Notes: generated from the letters alone by a model not told the origin. A stretch of 44,552 nucleotides of DNA from Candidatus Nitrotoga sp. LAW (GCA_003402315.1 QFXI01000008.1:1-44552), one strand, 5' to 3'. Counted from the first letter of the stretch, positions 1 through 7,512 are shown. Program-made: numbers and translations.

Positions 1-71
1 ATACGAATGGCTTGCTTACGTCGTTCATGCAGTACGTCTCGCGACTGCTTGCGGGCGTCTTCTTTTTCCAT
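1..71 (-). mobile_element. IS630-type transposase, N-terminus only (cut by window edge)
   Basis: Reading the minus strand from an ATG at 69-71 gives 23 residues beginning MEKEDARKQSRDVLHERRKQ, still open at the window edge. This opening (acidic start, then a Leu-His-Glu-Arg-Arg-Lys stretch just before the helix-turn-helix) resembles the N-terminus of IS630/Tc1-mariner-type transposases. The rest lies outside the window, so completeness cannot be judged. It sits immediately upstream of the chromate operon and divergent from it, which fits a mobile boundary for the metal-resistance island. Confidence 0.5.
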
Positions 72-139
72 ACCTGACAGGCATCTAAAACCAAGATAAG
101 TTCATTTATAAATCGTGCCGGATACATACAAAAATATAT

Positions 140-168
140 TTGTAGTAATATCTACCAATATGTAGAAT
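140..168 (+). promoter_or_regulatory. Promoter and probable ChrB operator of the chr operon
   Basis: A -35-like TTGTAG (140-145) and a -10-like TAGAAT (163-168) are separated by 17 nt. Two interlocked dyads occupy the same stretch: GTAG (142-145)/CTAC (152-155) and TCTAC (151-155)/GTAGA (162-166), each with a 6-nt centre. A repressor binding here would cover the promoter; ChrB, encoded immediately downstream, is the natural candidate (inference). Only 7 nt separate the -10 from the chrB ATG, so transcription should start at or next to the start codon. Confidence 0.55.
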
Positions 169-175
169 ACACTAT

Positions 176-1126
176 ATGAATAAATGGCTTTTATTTATCA
201 CTAGCCTTCCCACCGAAAACGCTACGATCCGAATGAGGGTATGGCGTGCACTCAAGGCATCTGGCGCAGTAGTGTTGCGTGATGGTGCCTATTTGATGCC
301 GGATCGCACGTCATGTCTCGACACATTGGAAGCCATCGCTGCTGACGTGCGGGCTGGTGAAGGAACAGCACTCGTGTTGCGCATTGAAGAACCAAATGGT
401 GCGAACTTCGTCAACTTATTCGAACGCAGCGAGGACTTCGCAGTGTTGCTGGCTGACGTAGCAAAGACGCATGACGCACTATTTGCAGACAACGTGCAGG
501 AGTCACTCAAACAAGTCCGCAAGCTGCGCAAAACATTCACTAGCCTTGCAGAGATTGATTTCTTTCCTGGCGAGGCCCAAAAGCAAGCAGATGCCGCATT
601 ACAGGATCTTGAACTGGCCACGGCCAGAGCACTGGCGCCAGACGAACCGCATCCGATTCAAGGCAAAATTGCGCGCCTACAAGTGGCCGACTATCAAGGC
701 CGCATCTGGGCAACACGCCGTCGCCCCTGGGTTGATCGGCTGGCCAGCGCTTGGCTGATCCGGCGTTTCATTGATCCACAAGCTCAATTGCTCTGGCTGG
801 AGTCCCCGACCGACTGCCCGGTCGATGCTCTAGGCTTCGACTTCGATGGCGCGACATTCAGCCACGTTAACACTCGCGTCACCTTTGAAGTGTTGATGGT
901 GAGCTTTGATTTGGAGTGCCCAGCGCTCAAGCGGCTAGGCGCGCTGGTGCATTACCTTGATATCGGGGGCGTTCAGCCACCCGAGGCTGCCGGTGTGGAG
1001 AGCGTGCTTGCCGGGTTGCGTGAGGTCATCCCCGACGATGATCAACTGTTGGCGAGCGTGAGCGGCGTTTTCGACGGCCTGCTCACCGCATTCGGTAAAG
1101 GAGCGCCAACCCATGAACCAACCTGA
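176..1126 (+). CDS. chrB: Chromate-responsive regulator ChrB
   Basis: 316 residues, the usual size of full-length ChrB. The N-terminal half (about 1-150) is the PaaX-like winged-helix region of the family, beginning MNKWLLFITSLPTENATIRM. The C-terminal half (about 165-310) is the ChrB C-terminal domain, with the conserved RRRPWVDRLASAWLIRRF at 181-198. Family members sense chromate and control the chr operon. It is the first gene of a four-gene plus-strand unit and overlaps chrA by 14 bases, implying translational coupling. No Shine-Dalgarno precedes the ATG because the promoter -10 box is only 7 nt away; a leaderless message is likely. Identification is firm; its action as a repressor at the dyads upstream is inferred. 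Confidence 0.92.
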   Translation: MNKWLLFITSLPTENATIRMRVWRALKASGAVVLRDGAYLMPDRTSCLDTLEAIAADVRAGEGTALVLRIEEPNGANFVNLFERSEDFAVLLADVAKTHDALFADNVQESLKQVRKLRKTFTSLAEIDFFPGEAQKQADAALQDLELATARALAPDEPHPIQGKIARLQVADYQGRIWATRRRPWVDRLASAWLIRRFIDPQAQLLWLESPTDCPVDALGFDFDGATFSHVNTRVTFEVLMVSFDLECPALKRLGALVHYLDIGGVQPPEAAGVESVLAGLREVIPDDDQLLASVSGVFDGLLTAFGKGAPTHEPT

Positions 1127-2477
1127 TGCGCGCACCATCGAGTGCACTGATACCCAACCTCAGCCGGTGAGCTTCCGGCAAGCCTTTGCCTTTTGGTTCA
1201 AGCTCGGCTTCATCAGCTTCGGTGGCCCAGCTGGACAAATATCCCTCATGCACCAGGAATTGGTCGTGAACCGACGTTGGATTTCCGAGCGGCGATTTCT
1301 GCACGCGCTGAACTACTGCATGCTCTTGCCGGGTCCGGAAGCGCAACAGCTCGCCACCTACATCGGCTGGCTGATGCAGCGCACTTGGGGTGGTATCGTC
1401 GCTGGGGCCCTGTTCGTTCTGCCTTCGCTGTTGATCCTGATTGCGCTGTCGTGGGTCTATATTGCCTTCGGTAATTTACCTCTGGTCGCGGGACTGTTCT
1501 ATGGCGTCAAGCCAGCCGTAACGGCCATCGTGGCGCAAGCGGCGTATCGCATCGGCTCGCGAGCGCTCAAGAATAATGTGCTTTGGGGAATTGCCGCTGC
1601 GTCGTTCGTTGCGATCTTTGCCCTCAATATACCGTTCCCTACCATCGTGGCAGGGGCGGCTGTCATCGGCTACCTCGGAGGCCGCATCGCACCGGGCAAA
1701 TTCAAGGCAGGTGGCGGACATGACAAGGCCGACAAATCCTTTGGCCCAGCACTGATCGATGATGATACGCCAACGCCTGAACACGCCCGCTTCAGATGGG
1801 GCAAGCTGGTCAAAATGGCCGTCATTGGCGGTGTGCTGTGGGCTGTGCCGATGGGACTGCTGACTGCCGCCTACGGCTGGCATCACACACTCACGCAAAT
1901 GGGCTGGTTCTTTACTAAGGCCGCATTGCTGACCTTTGGCGGAGCTTATGCGGTGCTGCCTTATGTATACCAGGGAGCGGTCGGACATTATGGCTGGCTC
2001 ACTCCCACGCAGATGATCGACGGCTTGGCGCTCGGTGAAACGACACCAGGGCCGCTCATCATGGTGGTGGCCTTCGTCGGCTTCGTCAGTGGTTACGTGA
2101 AAGTGCTGTTCGGGCCAGACTCCCTGTTCTTAGCCGGAGTAGTGGCGGCCACGCTGGTGACGTGGTTCACCTTCCTGCCCTCGTTCCTGTTCATTTTGGC
2201 GGGTGGTCCTTTGGTCGAATCCACGCACGGCGACCTCAAATTCACGGCGCCATTGACGGCTATCACTGCCGCTGTGGTGGGCGTGATTCTCAATCTGGCT
2301 CTGTTTTTCCTCTACCACGTACTGTGGCCGCAAGGATTTACTGGAACCTTCGATTGGATTTCGGCCGTCATCGCACTGGCAGCAGCCGTCGCTTTGTTCC
2401 GCTTCAAGCGGAATGTCATTGAGGTAATTGTCGCTTGTGCGACGGTCGGTCTGATCCTGAAAACCCTGATCCTGTGA
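1113..2477 (+). CDS. chrA: Chromate efflux transporter ChrA
   Basis: 454 residues, the length of the long-chain CHR family with two homologous CHR domains. The first domain shows FKLGFISFGGPAGQISLMHQ near residues 28-47 and LLPGPEAQQLATY near 70-82. The second shows FFTKAALLTFGGAYAVLPYV near 267-286 and LGETTPGPLIMVVAF near 310. About ten hydrophobic segments are visible, separated by a charged loop (about 195-230) between the halves. The family exports chromate from the cytoplasm, driven by the membrane potential. The ATG lies inside the end of chrB, preceded by a GTAAAGGAG-type ribosome site in the chrB coding sequence. The SFGGPAGQI and LPGPE motifs essential in the family are intact, so it should be functional. 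Confidence 0.95.
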   Translation: MNQPDARTIECTDTQPQPVSFRQAFAFWFKLGFISFGGPAGQISLMHQELVVNRRWISERRFLHALNYCMLLPGPEAQQLATYIGWLMQRTWGGIVAGALFVLPSLLILIALSWVYIAFGNLPLVAGLFYGVKPAVTAIVAQAAYRIGSRALKNNVLWGIAAASFVAIFALNIPFPTIVAGAAVIGYLGGRIAPGKFKAGGGHDKADKSFGPALIDDDTPTPEHARFRWGKLVKMAVIGGVLWAVPMGLLTAAYGWHHTLTQMGWFFTKAALLTFGGAYAVLPYVYQGAVGHYGWLTPTQMIDGLALGETTPGPLIMVVAFVGFVSGYVKVLFGPDSLFLAGVVAATLVTWFTFLPSFLFILAGGPLVESTHGDLKFTAPLTAITAAVVGVILNLALFFLYHVLWPQGFTGTFDWISAVIALAAAVALFRFKRNVIEVIVACATVGLILKTLIL

Positions 2478-2485
2478 GGTAAATT

Positions 2486-2941
2486 ATGAAGTGGATTACC
2501 CGTGAGCGCCCGAAGATCGACCGCATTGCTTGCCCTTGGCTAGTCGCACGATTCCTCGATAAAGAGCCAGAATTTCTCTACGTACCCGCCGGTGACGTAT
2601 TGCACATCGCCGACGAAACCGGCGCGATTCCCTACGACATACCGGGCGTCGAATTGACACATGACGGTGAACTCTGCAGCTTCGACGCCTTCCTGAAAAA
2701 ATATAAGCTCAAAGATGACGCCTTGCAGCAATTGGCCGTCATCGTACGCGGCGCGGACACCTCACGGCTCGATCTCACACCGCAGTCGTCAGGGCTCTAT
2801 GCCCTATCGCTCGGTCTGTCGCAAAACTTCAGTGACGACCACGAGATGCTCAAACACGGCATGGTGATGTACGACGCGCTCTACGCTTGGTGCAAGCATT
2901 GCCAAAAGGAAACGCACAACTGGCCCCCTGTAATGCGCTAA
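2486..2941 (+). CDS. Free-standing ChrB C-terminal domain protein
   Basis: 151 residues that align with only the C-terminal half of ChrB: RERPKIDRIACPWLVARFLD at the N-terminus here corresponds to the RRRPWVDRLASAWLIRRF stretch of the full-length ChrB encoded upstream. It lacks the DNA-binding region, so it is not expected to be a repressor on its own. It starts 8 nt after the chrA stop, with a GAGGTAAATT ribosome site, and belongs to the same operon. Such short proteins are annotated as chromate resistance proteins of unknown biochemical role. It could form mixed dimers with ChrB or act directly on chromate; nothing in the sequence decides between these. Two Cys-containing motifs (ACPW near 12-15 and CKHC near 138-141) could bind metal. 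Confidence 0.8.
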   Translation: MKWITRERPKIDRIACPWLVARFLDKEPEFLYVPAGDVLHIADETGAIPYDIPGVELTHDGELCSFDAFLKKYKLKDDALQQLAVIVRGADTSRLDLTPQSSGLYALSLGLSQNFSDDHEMLKHGMVMYDALYAWCKHCQKETHNWPPVMR

Positions 2942-2982
2942 TTTCCCCCGCGTCCCTATATACAAAATACAAGGAGATTCCC

Positions 2983-3906
2983 ATGTTACGTTTCATTTTT
3001 TGTAGACACGCCATCGTTGCAATAACACTCGCCCTCAATTTGGCTACGGCCCATGCAGCGGATTCAGCGAGCGTTTTGGATACTGCAAAGATTAAGCAGT
3101 TGACCGGTCTCAAAGGAAATTTTTCCAAGGAAGAAAATGTATTCAAGGTGTCCAAGCCACGCAGCGACGTCAAAATCCAGGTCGACAAATGGTCCATGCC
3201 GACCTTTATGGGGCTCACGTCATGGGCTGCCTTTACTCCGGCCCATAATGGACAGGTGATGATGATGGGCGATACGGTTGTGTTCGAGGACGAAGTCAAT
3301 CCGGCCATGAGTACTGCCTTAAATGCCGGTCTTGAAGTCACCGCGCTCCACAATCATTTCTTCTTCGATCAACCCAAGGTCTACTTCATGCACATCAACG
3401 GCATGGGCAGCGTTGATCAGTTGGCAACCGGTGTAAAGAAAGTTTATGACAAGATTGCCGAAATTCGTGCTGCCCGTCCTACGCCTGCTACAGCATTTCC
3501 AGGGGTGATCGCCAGTGACAACAAGATCACCCCCGCTCCTTTGGAAGCGGTATTTGGCATGAAGGGACAGGTAAACAATGGGATGTTCAAAGTCGTAATG
3601 GGTCGTGAAGCCAAAATGCATGGCATCGTTGTGGCCAATCAAATGGGTGTTAATACCTGGGCTGCATTTGCCGGTTCCGATGATGAAGCGGTTGTCGATG
3701 GCGATTTCGCAATGCTCGAAGACGAACTACAACCCATCCTAAAGGCCATGCGGGCCGAAGATGTCAATATTGTGGCGATTCACCAGCATATGACGCAGGA
3801 ACAACCGCACTACCTGTTCTTGCATTACTGGGGGAAGGGTAAGGCAGTCGATCTGGCAAAAAGCATTAAAAAAGCGCTGGATGTCCAAGCCGCTTTGCAT
3901 CGATAA
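2983..3906 (+). CDS. Exported DUF1259-family protein of the chr operon
   Basis: 307 residues from the ATG at 2983, chosen because AAGGAG lies 7 nt upstream and a typical signal peptide follows (cleavage probably after ...ATAHA, about residue 25). The mature protein has two homologous halves: LTSWAAFTPAHNGQVMMMGD with HNHFFFDQP in the first, and VNTWAAFAGSDDEAVVDGD with HQHMTQEQPH in the second. Histidine-rich motifs at equivalent places in both halves suggest a metal or ligand site. The family (DUF1259, related to LppY/LpqO) has no established function. It is 41 nt behind the ChrB-domain gene and probably cotranscribed, so a periplasmic role in chromate stress is plausible but unproven. Confidence 0.8.
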   Translation: MLRFIFCRHAIVAITLALNLATAHAADSASVLDTAKIKQLTGLKGNFSKEENVFKVSKPRSDVKIQVDKWSMPTFMGLTSWAAFTPAHNGQVMMMGDTVVFEDEVNPAMSTALNAGLEVTALHNHFFFDQPKVYFMHINGMGSVDQLATGVKKVYDKIAEIRAARPTPATAFPGVIASDNKITPAPLEAVFGMKGQVNNGMFKVVMGREAKMHGIVVANQMGVNTWAAFAGSDDEAVVDGDFAMLEDELQPILKAMRAEDVNIVAIHQHMTQEQPHYLFLHYWGKGKAVDLAKSIKKALDVQAALHR

Positions 3907-3943
3907 ACTCCTGCGATGGTGTGGATGGGGAGCACGCTTTGCA

Positions 3944-4999
3944 TCATTTTTTCGGGTCAGGTTTTACATCGTGTTTGTTTCCCATTTCGTACCAGCCATG
4001 GCTACGCTTGACCAGATATACCACGGACAGCATCACTGGAACCTCAATCAATACGCCGACCACGGCGGCAAGTGCCGCACCGGATTCGAAGCCGAACAAG
4101 CTGATGGCGGCAGCGACTGCCAATTCAAAGAAGTTGCTTGCTCCGATCAATGCTGACGGACCCGCTACGCAGTGCGCTTCACCGAAGCGGCGATTCAGCC
4201 AATAGGCCAAGCCGGAATTGAAATAAACCTGAATGATGATAGGCACGGCGAGCATAACAATAATAAGCGGTTGCTCGACGATGGCTTTGCCTTGAAAGGC
4301 GAATAACAATATCAGCGTGAGCAACAATGCGGAAATGGAGAGCGGGTTCAACATGGACAGGGCATGATGCAGTGCTGCCATTCCGCCGCGTGCCAACAGG
4401 TACTTGCGCCAAACCTGTGCCACCAAAACGGGCAGCACAATGTATGACACCACTGACACCAGCAGCGTATCCCAAGGCACGATGATGGATGAGATTCCCA
4501 GCAGCAGCCCCACCAGCGGCGCAAAGGCGAACACCATGATGGAATCGTTTAGCGCGACTTGGCTCAGGGTGAATAGCGGCTCACCGTTCACCAGCCGGCT
4601 CCACACGAACACCATCGCGGTGCAGGGTGCGGCGGCAAGCAGAATCAGGCCTGCAATGTAGCTGTCGAGTTGCTCCGCTGGCAGATACGATGCGAACAAT
4701 TGCCGGATGAACAACCAGCCAAGTAACGCCATGGAAAAGGGTTTGACCGCCCAGTTGACGAACAGTGTGACACCGATGCCGCGCCAGTATTTGCGTACTT
4801 CGTGCAAAGCCGTGAAATCTATGCGTAATAGCATGGGAATGATCATTACCCAAATCAGCAGCCCAACGGGGATGTTGACCTTGGCAATCTCCAATTCACC
4901 CAGCCAGTGAAACGGTGCGGGGATCAATTGTCCCAACACCACCCCGACGATAATGCACAGAAAAACCCAGACTGTCAGGTAACGCTCGAAAATGCTCAT
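3944..4999 (-). CDS. acr3: Arsenite efflux permease of the ACR3 family
   Basis: 351 residues from MSIFERYLTVW. The start at 4999 is preferred over longer readings because it lies 4 nt after the arsC stop codon. About ten hydrophobic segments are visible. The fourth contains AAPCTAMVFVWSRL, the ACR3 signature with the cysteine essential for arsenite transport; NDSIMVFAFAP and an INVGLA-type late segment (VYFNSGLAYW) also fit. The family extrudes arsenite, driven by proton motive force. It is the last gene of arsR-arsC-acr3 and converges on the chromate operon, whose last stop is only 37 nt away. No clear terminator is visible between them, so the two mRNAs may overlap at their 3' ends. Confidence 0.93.
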   Translation of the reverse strand: MSIFERYLTVWVFLCIIVGVVLGQLIPAPFHWLGELEIAKVNIPVGLLIWVMIIPMLLRIDFTALHEVRKYWRGIGVTLFVNWAVKPFSMALLGWLFIRQLFASYLPAEQLDSYIAGLILLAAAPCTAMVFVWSRLVNGEPLFTLSQVALNDSIMVFAFAPLVGLLLGISSIIVPWDTLLVSVVSYIVLPVLVAQVWRKYLLARGGMAALHHALSMLNPLSISALLLTLILLFAFQGKAIVEQPLIIVMLAVPIIIQVYFNSGLAYWLNRRFGEAHCVAGPSALIGASNFFELAVAAAISLFGFESGAALAAVVGVLIEVPVMLSVVYLVKRSHGWYEMGNKHDVKPDPKK

Positions 5000-5003
5000 G
5001 GTG

Positions 5004-5492
5004 TTAATCCTTGATGTGTCCGATTTTGGCAATCTTGTCCATTTCGGCCTTGAGCGCGGCCTTGTCATGCTTCAGCACTTCCAGATTCAGTGAAAAAAAT
5101 GCTTCGATGCGGGCACGCAAAATGCGGTAAGCCTTCATGAACGCCGCATCAATCTCTTCATCCGTGCCCGTGGCGTGCGCCGGATCTTCCACGCCCCAGT
5201 GGGTGCGCAGCACTGAGCCGAGGTAGGCCGGACAAGTTTCTCCCGCAGCACTGGCACAAACGGTGATGACTATATCGGGCGCGGCGGGTAGATTCTCCCA
5301 AGACTTACTGCAATAACCTTCGGTGGAGATGCCTTCGCTCGCCAGCAATGCCAGCGAGCGCGGATGCACCTTGCCGGTAGGCTTGCTGCCCGCGCTCATG
5401 GCACGCCAACCAGCCGGCGCAAGATGATTGAAGGTGGCTTCGCCGAGGATGGAACGGCAGGAGTTACCCGTGCAGAGAAAGAGTACGTTCAT
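5004..5492 (-). CDS. arsC: Arsenate reductase, LMW-phosphatase fold
   Basis: 162 residues, somewhat longer at the C-terminus than the ~135-residue relatives. The P-loop CTGNSCRS gives nucleophile Cys7 and Arg13. Cys79 and Cys87 (VITVCASAAGETCP) match the two resolving cysteines of the thioredoxin-coupled reductases, and Asp103 in the WGVEDPA loop is the expected general acid. The enzyme reduces arsenate to arsenite for export by Acr3. The Cys79-Cys87 spacing has one residue more than in the Staphylococcus enzyme, which is minor. It lies 14 nt downstream of arsR and 4 nt before acr3. The extra C-terminal helix (about 125-162, Lys/Glu rich) is unusual in length but carries no recognised motif. 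Confidence 0.93.
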   Translation of the reverse strand: MNVLFLCTGNSCRSILGEATFNHLAPAGWRAMSAGSKPTGKVHPRSLALLASEGISTEGYCSKSWENLPAAPDIVITVCASAAGETCPAYLGSVLRTHWGVEDPAHATGTDEEIDAAFMKAYRILRARIEAFFSLNLEVLKHDKAALKAEMDKIAKIGHIKD

Positions 5493-5506
5493 GTTCAGGG
5501 TTTAGA

Positions 5507-5866
5507 TTAAGTTGGGGGAATTGGTAAGAGAACGCCTGTGGAACAGGCCGATGCCGTTAGCAAATCAATACACTGCTGAGGATTGCCGGAACAGCATTCC
5601 TCAGTCAGGTAAGCAATCAGATCCAACATCAAGGGGATATTGGCGCGATAACGCTGGTAACGGCCTTCCTGTTGAACTGTCAGCAGGCGTGTGTGCGTCA
5701 ATGCTTTCAGGTGGAAGGAAAGATTGGTGGGCGGCAGTTCAAGCGTTGTCGCGATTTCACCCGCCACCATACCGTCTAGCCCTTTTTTGACCAGTAGCCG
5801 AAATACGTCTAACCGCACGCTGGAAGAAAGCGATTCGAATACTGAAGTTGCAGTAAGTTTATCCAT
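5507..5866 (-). CDS. arsR: ArsR-family repressor with C-terminal cysteine site
   Basis: 119 residues with the winged helix-turn-helix of ArsR/SmtB proteins (VAGEIATTLELPPTNLSFHL at about 34-53, wing LLTVQQEGRYQRY at 61-73). The classical ELCVCDL arsenite motif in the DNA-binding helix is absent. Instead cysteines cluster behind the wing: Cys91, Cys92 and Cys99 (EECCSGNPQQC), plus Cys108. This arrangement resembles the Acidithiobacillus ferrooxidans type, in which arsenite is bound at the C-terminus. It heads the arsR-arsC-acr3 operon and presumably represses its own promoter. The start codon is 6 nt from the -10 box, so it may be translated without a leader. Confidence 0.92.
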   Translation of the reverse strand: MDKLTATSVFESLSSSVRLDVFRLLVKKGLDGMVAGEIATTLELPPTNLSFHLKALTHTRLLTVQQEGRYQRYRANIPLMLDLIAYLTEECCSGNPQQCIDLLTASACSTGVLLPIPPT

Positions 5867-5872
5867 TTTTCA

Positions 5873-5901
5873 ATTGTACAACAATAGTTGAAATATTGCA
5901 A
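5873..5901 (-). promoter_or_regulatory. Promoter and probable ArsR operator
   Basis: On the minus strand a -35 TTGCAA (5896-5901) and a -10 TACAAT (5873-5878) are spaced by 17 nt, a strong sigma-70 arrangement. The spacer holds a dyad, CAAC (5879-5882), 4-nt centre, GTTG (5887-5890), positioned so that a bound ArsR dimer would block polymerase. The arsR ATG (5864-5866) begins 6 nt past the -10, leaving no room for a ribosome binding site. Confidence 0.65.
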
Positions 5902-6285
5902 TATAGCCGAAGATGCAGTCTACAGCACCCCGCACAAACCTCTACACATTACACAGCTAAATTTGCCCAGAATAAAATTTAGTTACGCAGATTAAAATCT
6001 TTCGTTAACCTTAATTTATAATTTATAGATCGTACAATATTGGGCTGTTGGCATAGCTAATTCGAACACTTTGTGCTTTATAATGGCAACACTATGTTGG
6101 CAATTAAATAATTTGGATAGCAAACGACACGATGCGACGGCCAAAATAGGCAAGGCAAAAACAATAGGCTATTTAACAATAATGAGGGCAGCGTCACGCA
6201 GCTGCGTGTAGGTAGATAGCGTAATTTAACAACATCATAACTTTTTTATACAATAACTTATGATGATATACAGGGAGATAAAGTT
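5902..6285. other. AT-rich intergenic region, no gene seen
   Basis: About 380 bases between the ars promoter and the Sel1 gene. No reading frame with a ribosome site was found. A TATAAT-like hexamer occurs at 6079-6084, but no good -35 lies at the right distance. GCAGCGTCACGCAGCTGCGT near 6188 can fold into a small hairpin. A promoter for the Sel1 gene must lie here but cannot be placed with confidence. Confidence 0.5.
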
Positions 6286-6321
6286 ATGCAGCTGGTAATA
6301 ATGATAGGCGTAATATGGTAG
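6286..6321 (+). other. Overlapping 11-codon leader reading frame (or broken signal peptide start)
   Basis: An ATG at 6286 follows a good Shine-Dalgarno (AGGGAGA, 6272-6278) at 7 nt and encodes MQLVIMIGVIW before a TAG at 6319-6321. The stop overlaps the ATG of the Sel1 gene (6315) in a different frame. The peptide is hydrophobic, like the beginning of a signal sequence. Two readings are possible: a leader peptide that couples translation to the next gene, or the original start of the Sel1 gene separated by a small frameshift. Confidence 0.4.
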
Positions 6322-6989
6322 CGCTAACACATCCAAAGTTAACTGAAGACTTTGAAGAAGGAATGAAGTTTGTCGCTAACAAGGATTACACCAGAGCGGC
6401 AGAATTATTTACGAAAATTGCAGAACAAGGACATGCGGAAGCGCAGTTCTATCTAGGGCTTATGTGCGAAGGGGGTCAAGGCCTCACAAAAAATGAGCAG
6501 CAGGCTGTGTCTTGGTGGACCAAGGCCGCAGAACAAGGGCACGTACTAGCACAAAACAATCTAGGACTTATGTACGAACAAGGGCATGGTGTTACACAAG
6601 ATTACCAGAAGGCTGCATCTTGGTTCCGTATGGCCGCAGAGCAGGGAGATGCAGAAGCCCAATATACTTTAGGATTTATGTACGCAAATGGCGAAGGCGT
6701 TTCACGGGACTACCAACAAGCTATGCTTTGGTTGAGTAAAGCCGCAGAACAGGGAGATGTAGCGGCACAATTCAAGGTGGCCAAATTGAATTTAGGATCC
6801 GTATATACACCAGACAACAACGTTCAACAGGATTTTATTGAAGCATACAAATGGTTCAGTATTGCTGGCGCAGATGGTGATGCAAATGCAAAAGACGGCT
6901 TAGAGATTGCAGAGTCGTACTTGACACCATCTGCCGTTGAAGAAGCGCAACGACGGGCAAACGAGTGGCTAGCGAAAAATAAAAAATGA
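6315..6989 (+). CDS. Sel1-repeat (SLR) protein
   Basis: 224 residues made mostly of Sel1-like repeats of 36 residues. Four regular units start near residues 34, 70, 106 and 142, each with the pattern AEQGxAxAQxxLGxMYxxGxGVxxDYQxAxxWxxKA. The last is longer and less regular (VYTPDNNVQQDFIEAYKWFSIAG). The repeats form an alpha-solenoid that binds other proteins; no catalytic residues are expected. From this ATG there is no signal peptide and only a weak ribosome site, whereas a strong one sits before an overlapping short frame at 6286. The gene stands alone, with no clear operon partner. A relative with much more uniform repeats lies at the right end of the window. Confidence 0.82.
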   Translation: MVALTHPKLTEDFEEGMKFVANKDYTRAAELFTKIAEQGHAEAQFYLGLMCEGGQGLTKNEQQAVSWWTKAAEQGHVLAQNNLGLMYEQGHGVTQDYQKAASWFRMAAEQGDAEAQYTLGFMYANGEGVSRDYQQAMLWLSKAAEQGDVAAQFKVAKLNLGSVYTPDNNVQQDFIEAYKWFSIAGADGDANAKDGLEIAESYLTPSAVEEAQRRANEWLAKNKK

Positions 6990-7152
6990 ACTTATGAATA
7001 AAACGATCGCCAATGACTATGGCAATTTTTTAAATTGAGCATTCAATTACGAACGTACTGATGGCCTACCATAAATAGCGAAACTGCAAGGCAGTGGAAT
7101 GAAGACAGTATCTACCATCGCACTACCCTGATATCAGGTGGTAAATAAACGG

Positions 7153-7512
7153 TCAAAACGTCACATTACGGTCTCGTTCGGCTACTGCCTTGATGTAATC
7201 CGGCATTCCTTTAATTGATGCGCCAGTTACTAAATCCTCTACCATAATCTGCCGAGCCACGGCGCAGGCACCGCAGACCCAAATCTGCACGCCTGCCGCC
7301 TGTACCGTAGCTAGCAGTTCTTTCAATGGAGTCAGATTCACACCGTGGATATGATCGGCCGTTCCTTTACGGCCAAGTGTCACGGCTTCGTTCCAGAGCC
7401 AGAGCACCACATCATGCCCTTGCTCCTTTGCCGTCTTCGCGGCCATGAAGGGCAATGTGGCCATCGTTGGATCATCTGTGCCTCGACTACCGGATATTAC
7501 GAAGGTTGTCAT
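7153..7512 (-). CDS. DsrE/DsrF-like small sulfur-relay family protein
   Basis: 119 residues starting MTTFVISGSRGTDDPTMATL, a single DsrE/F-type alpha/beta domain. The family covers sulfur-transfer subunits and many uncharacterised cytoplasmic proteins. Cys80 and Cys83 (VCGACAVAR) lie where family members carry their active-site cysteine. The start is supported by AAGGAGATA 6 nt upstream. It is 128 nt downstream of the catalase gene on the same strand. There is no dsrF, dsrH or tusA neighbour, so a dissimilatory sulfur pathway cannot be claimed. The company of catalase and superoxide dismutase suggests a thiol or oxidative-stress role, by inference only. Confidence 0.75.
   Translation of the reverse strand: MTTFVISGSRGTDDPTMATLPFMAAKTAKEQGHDVVLWLWNEAVTLGRKGTADHIHGVNLTPLKELLATVQAAGVQIWVCGACAVARQIMVEDLVTGASIKGMPDYIKAVAERDRNVTF

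Noticed and set aside
1476-1988. 170-codon frame antisense to chrA
   Set aside because: Mirror frame of a well-supported gene; no ribosome site.
6051-6090. TATAAT-like box suggesting a small RNA promoter
   Set aside because: No acceptable -35 at 16-18 nt and no terminator structure downstream.
7127-7138. 12-bp palindrome CCTGATATCAGG near the dsrE-like gene end
   Set aside because: Too short and without a T-run to be called a terminator; may be chance.
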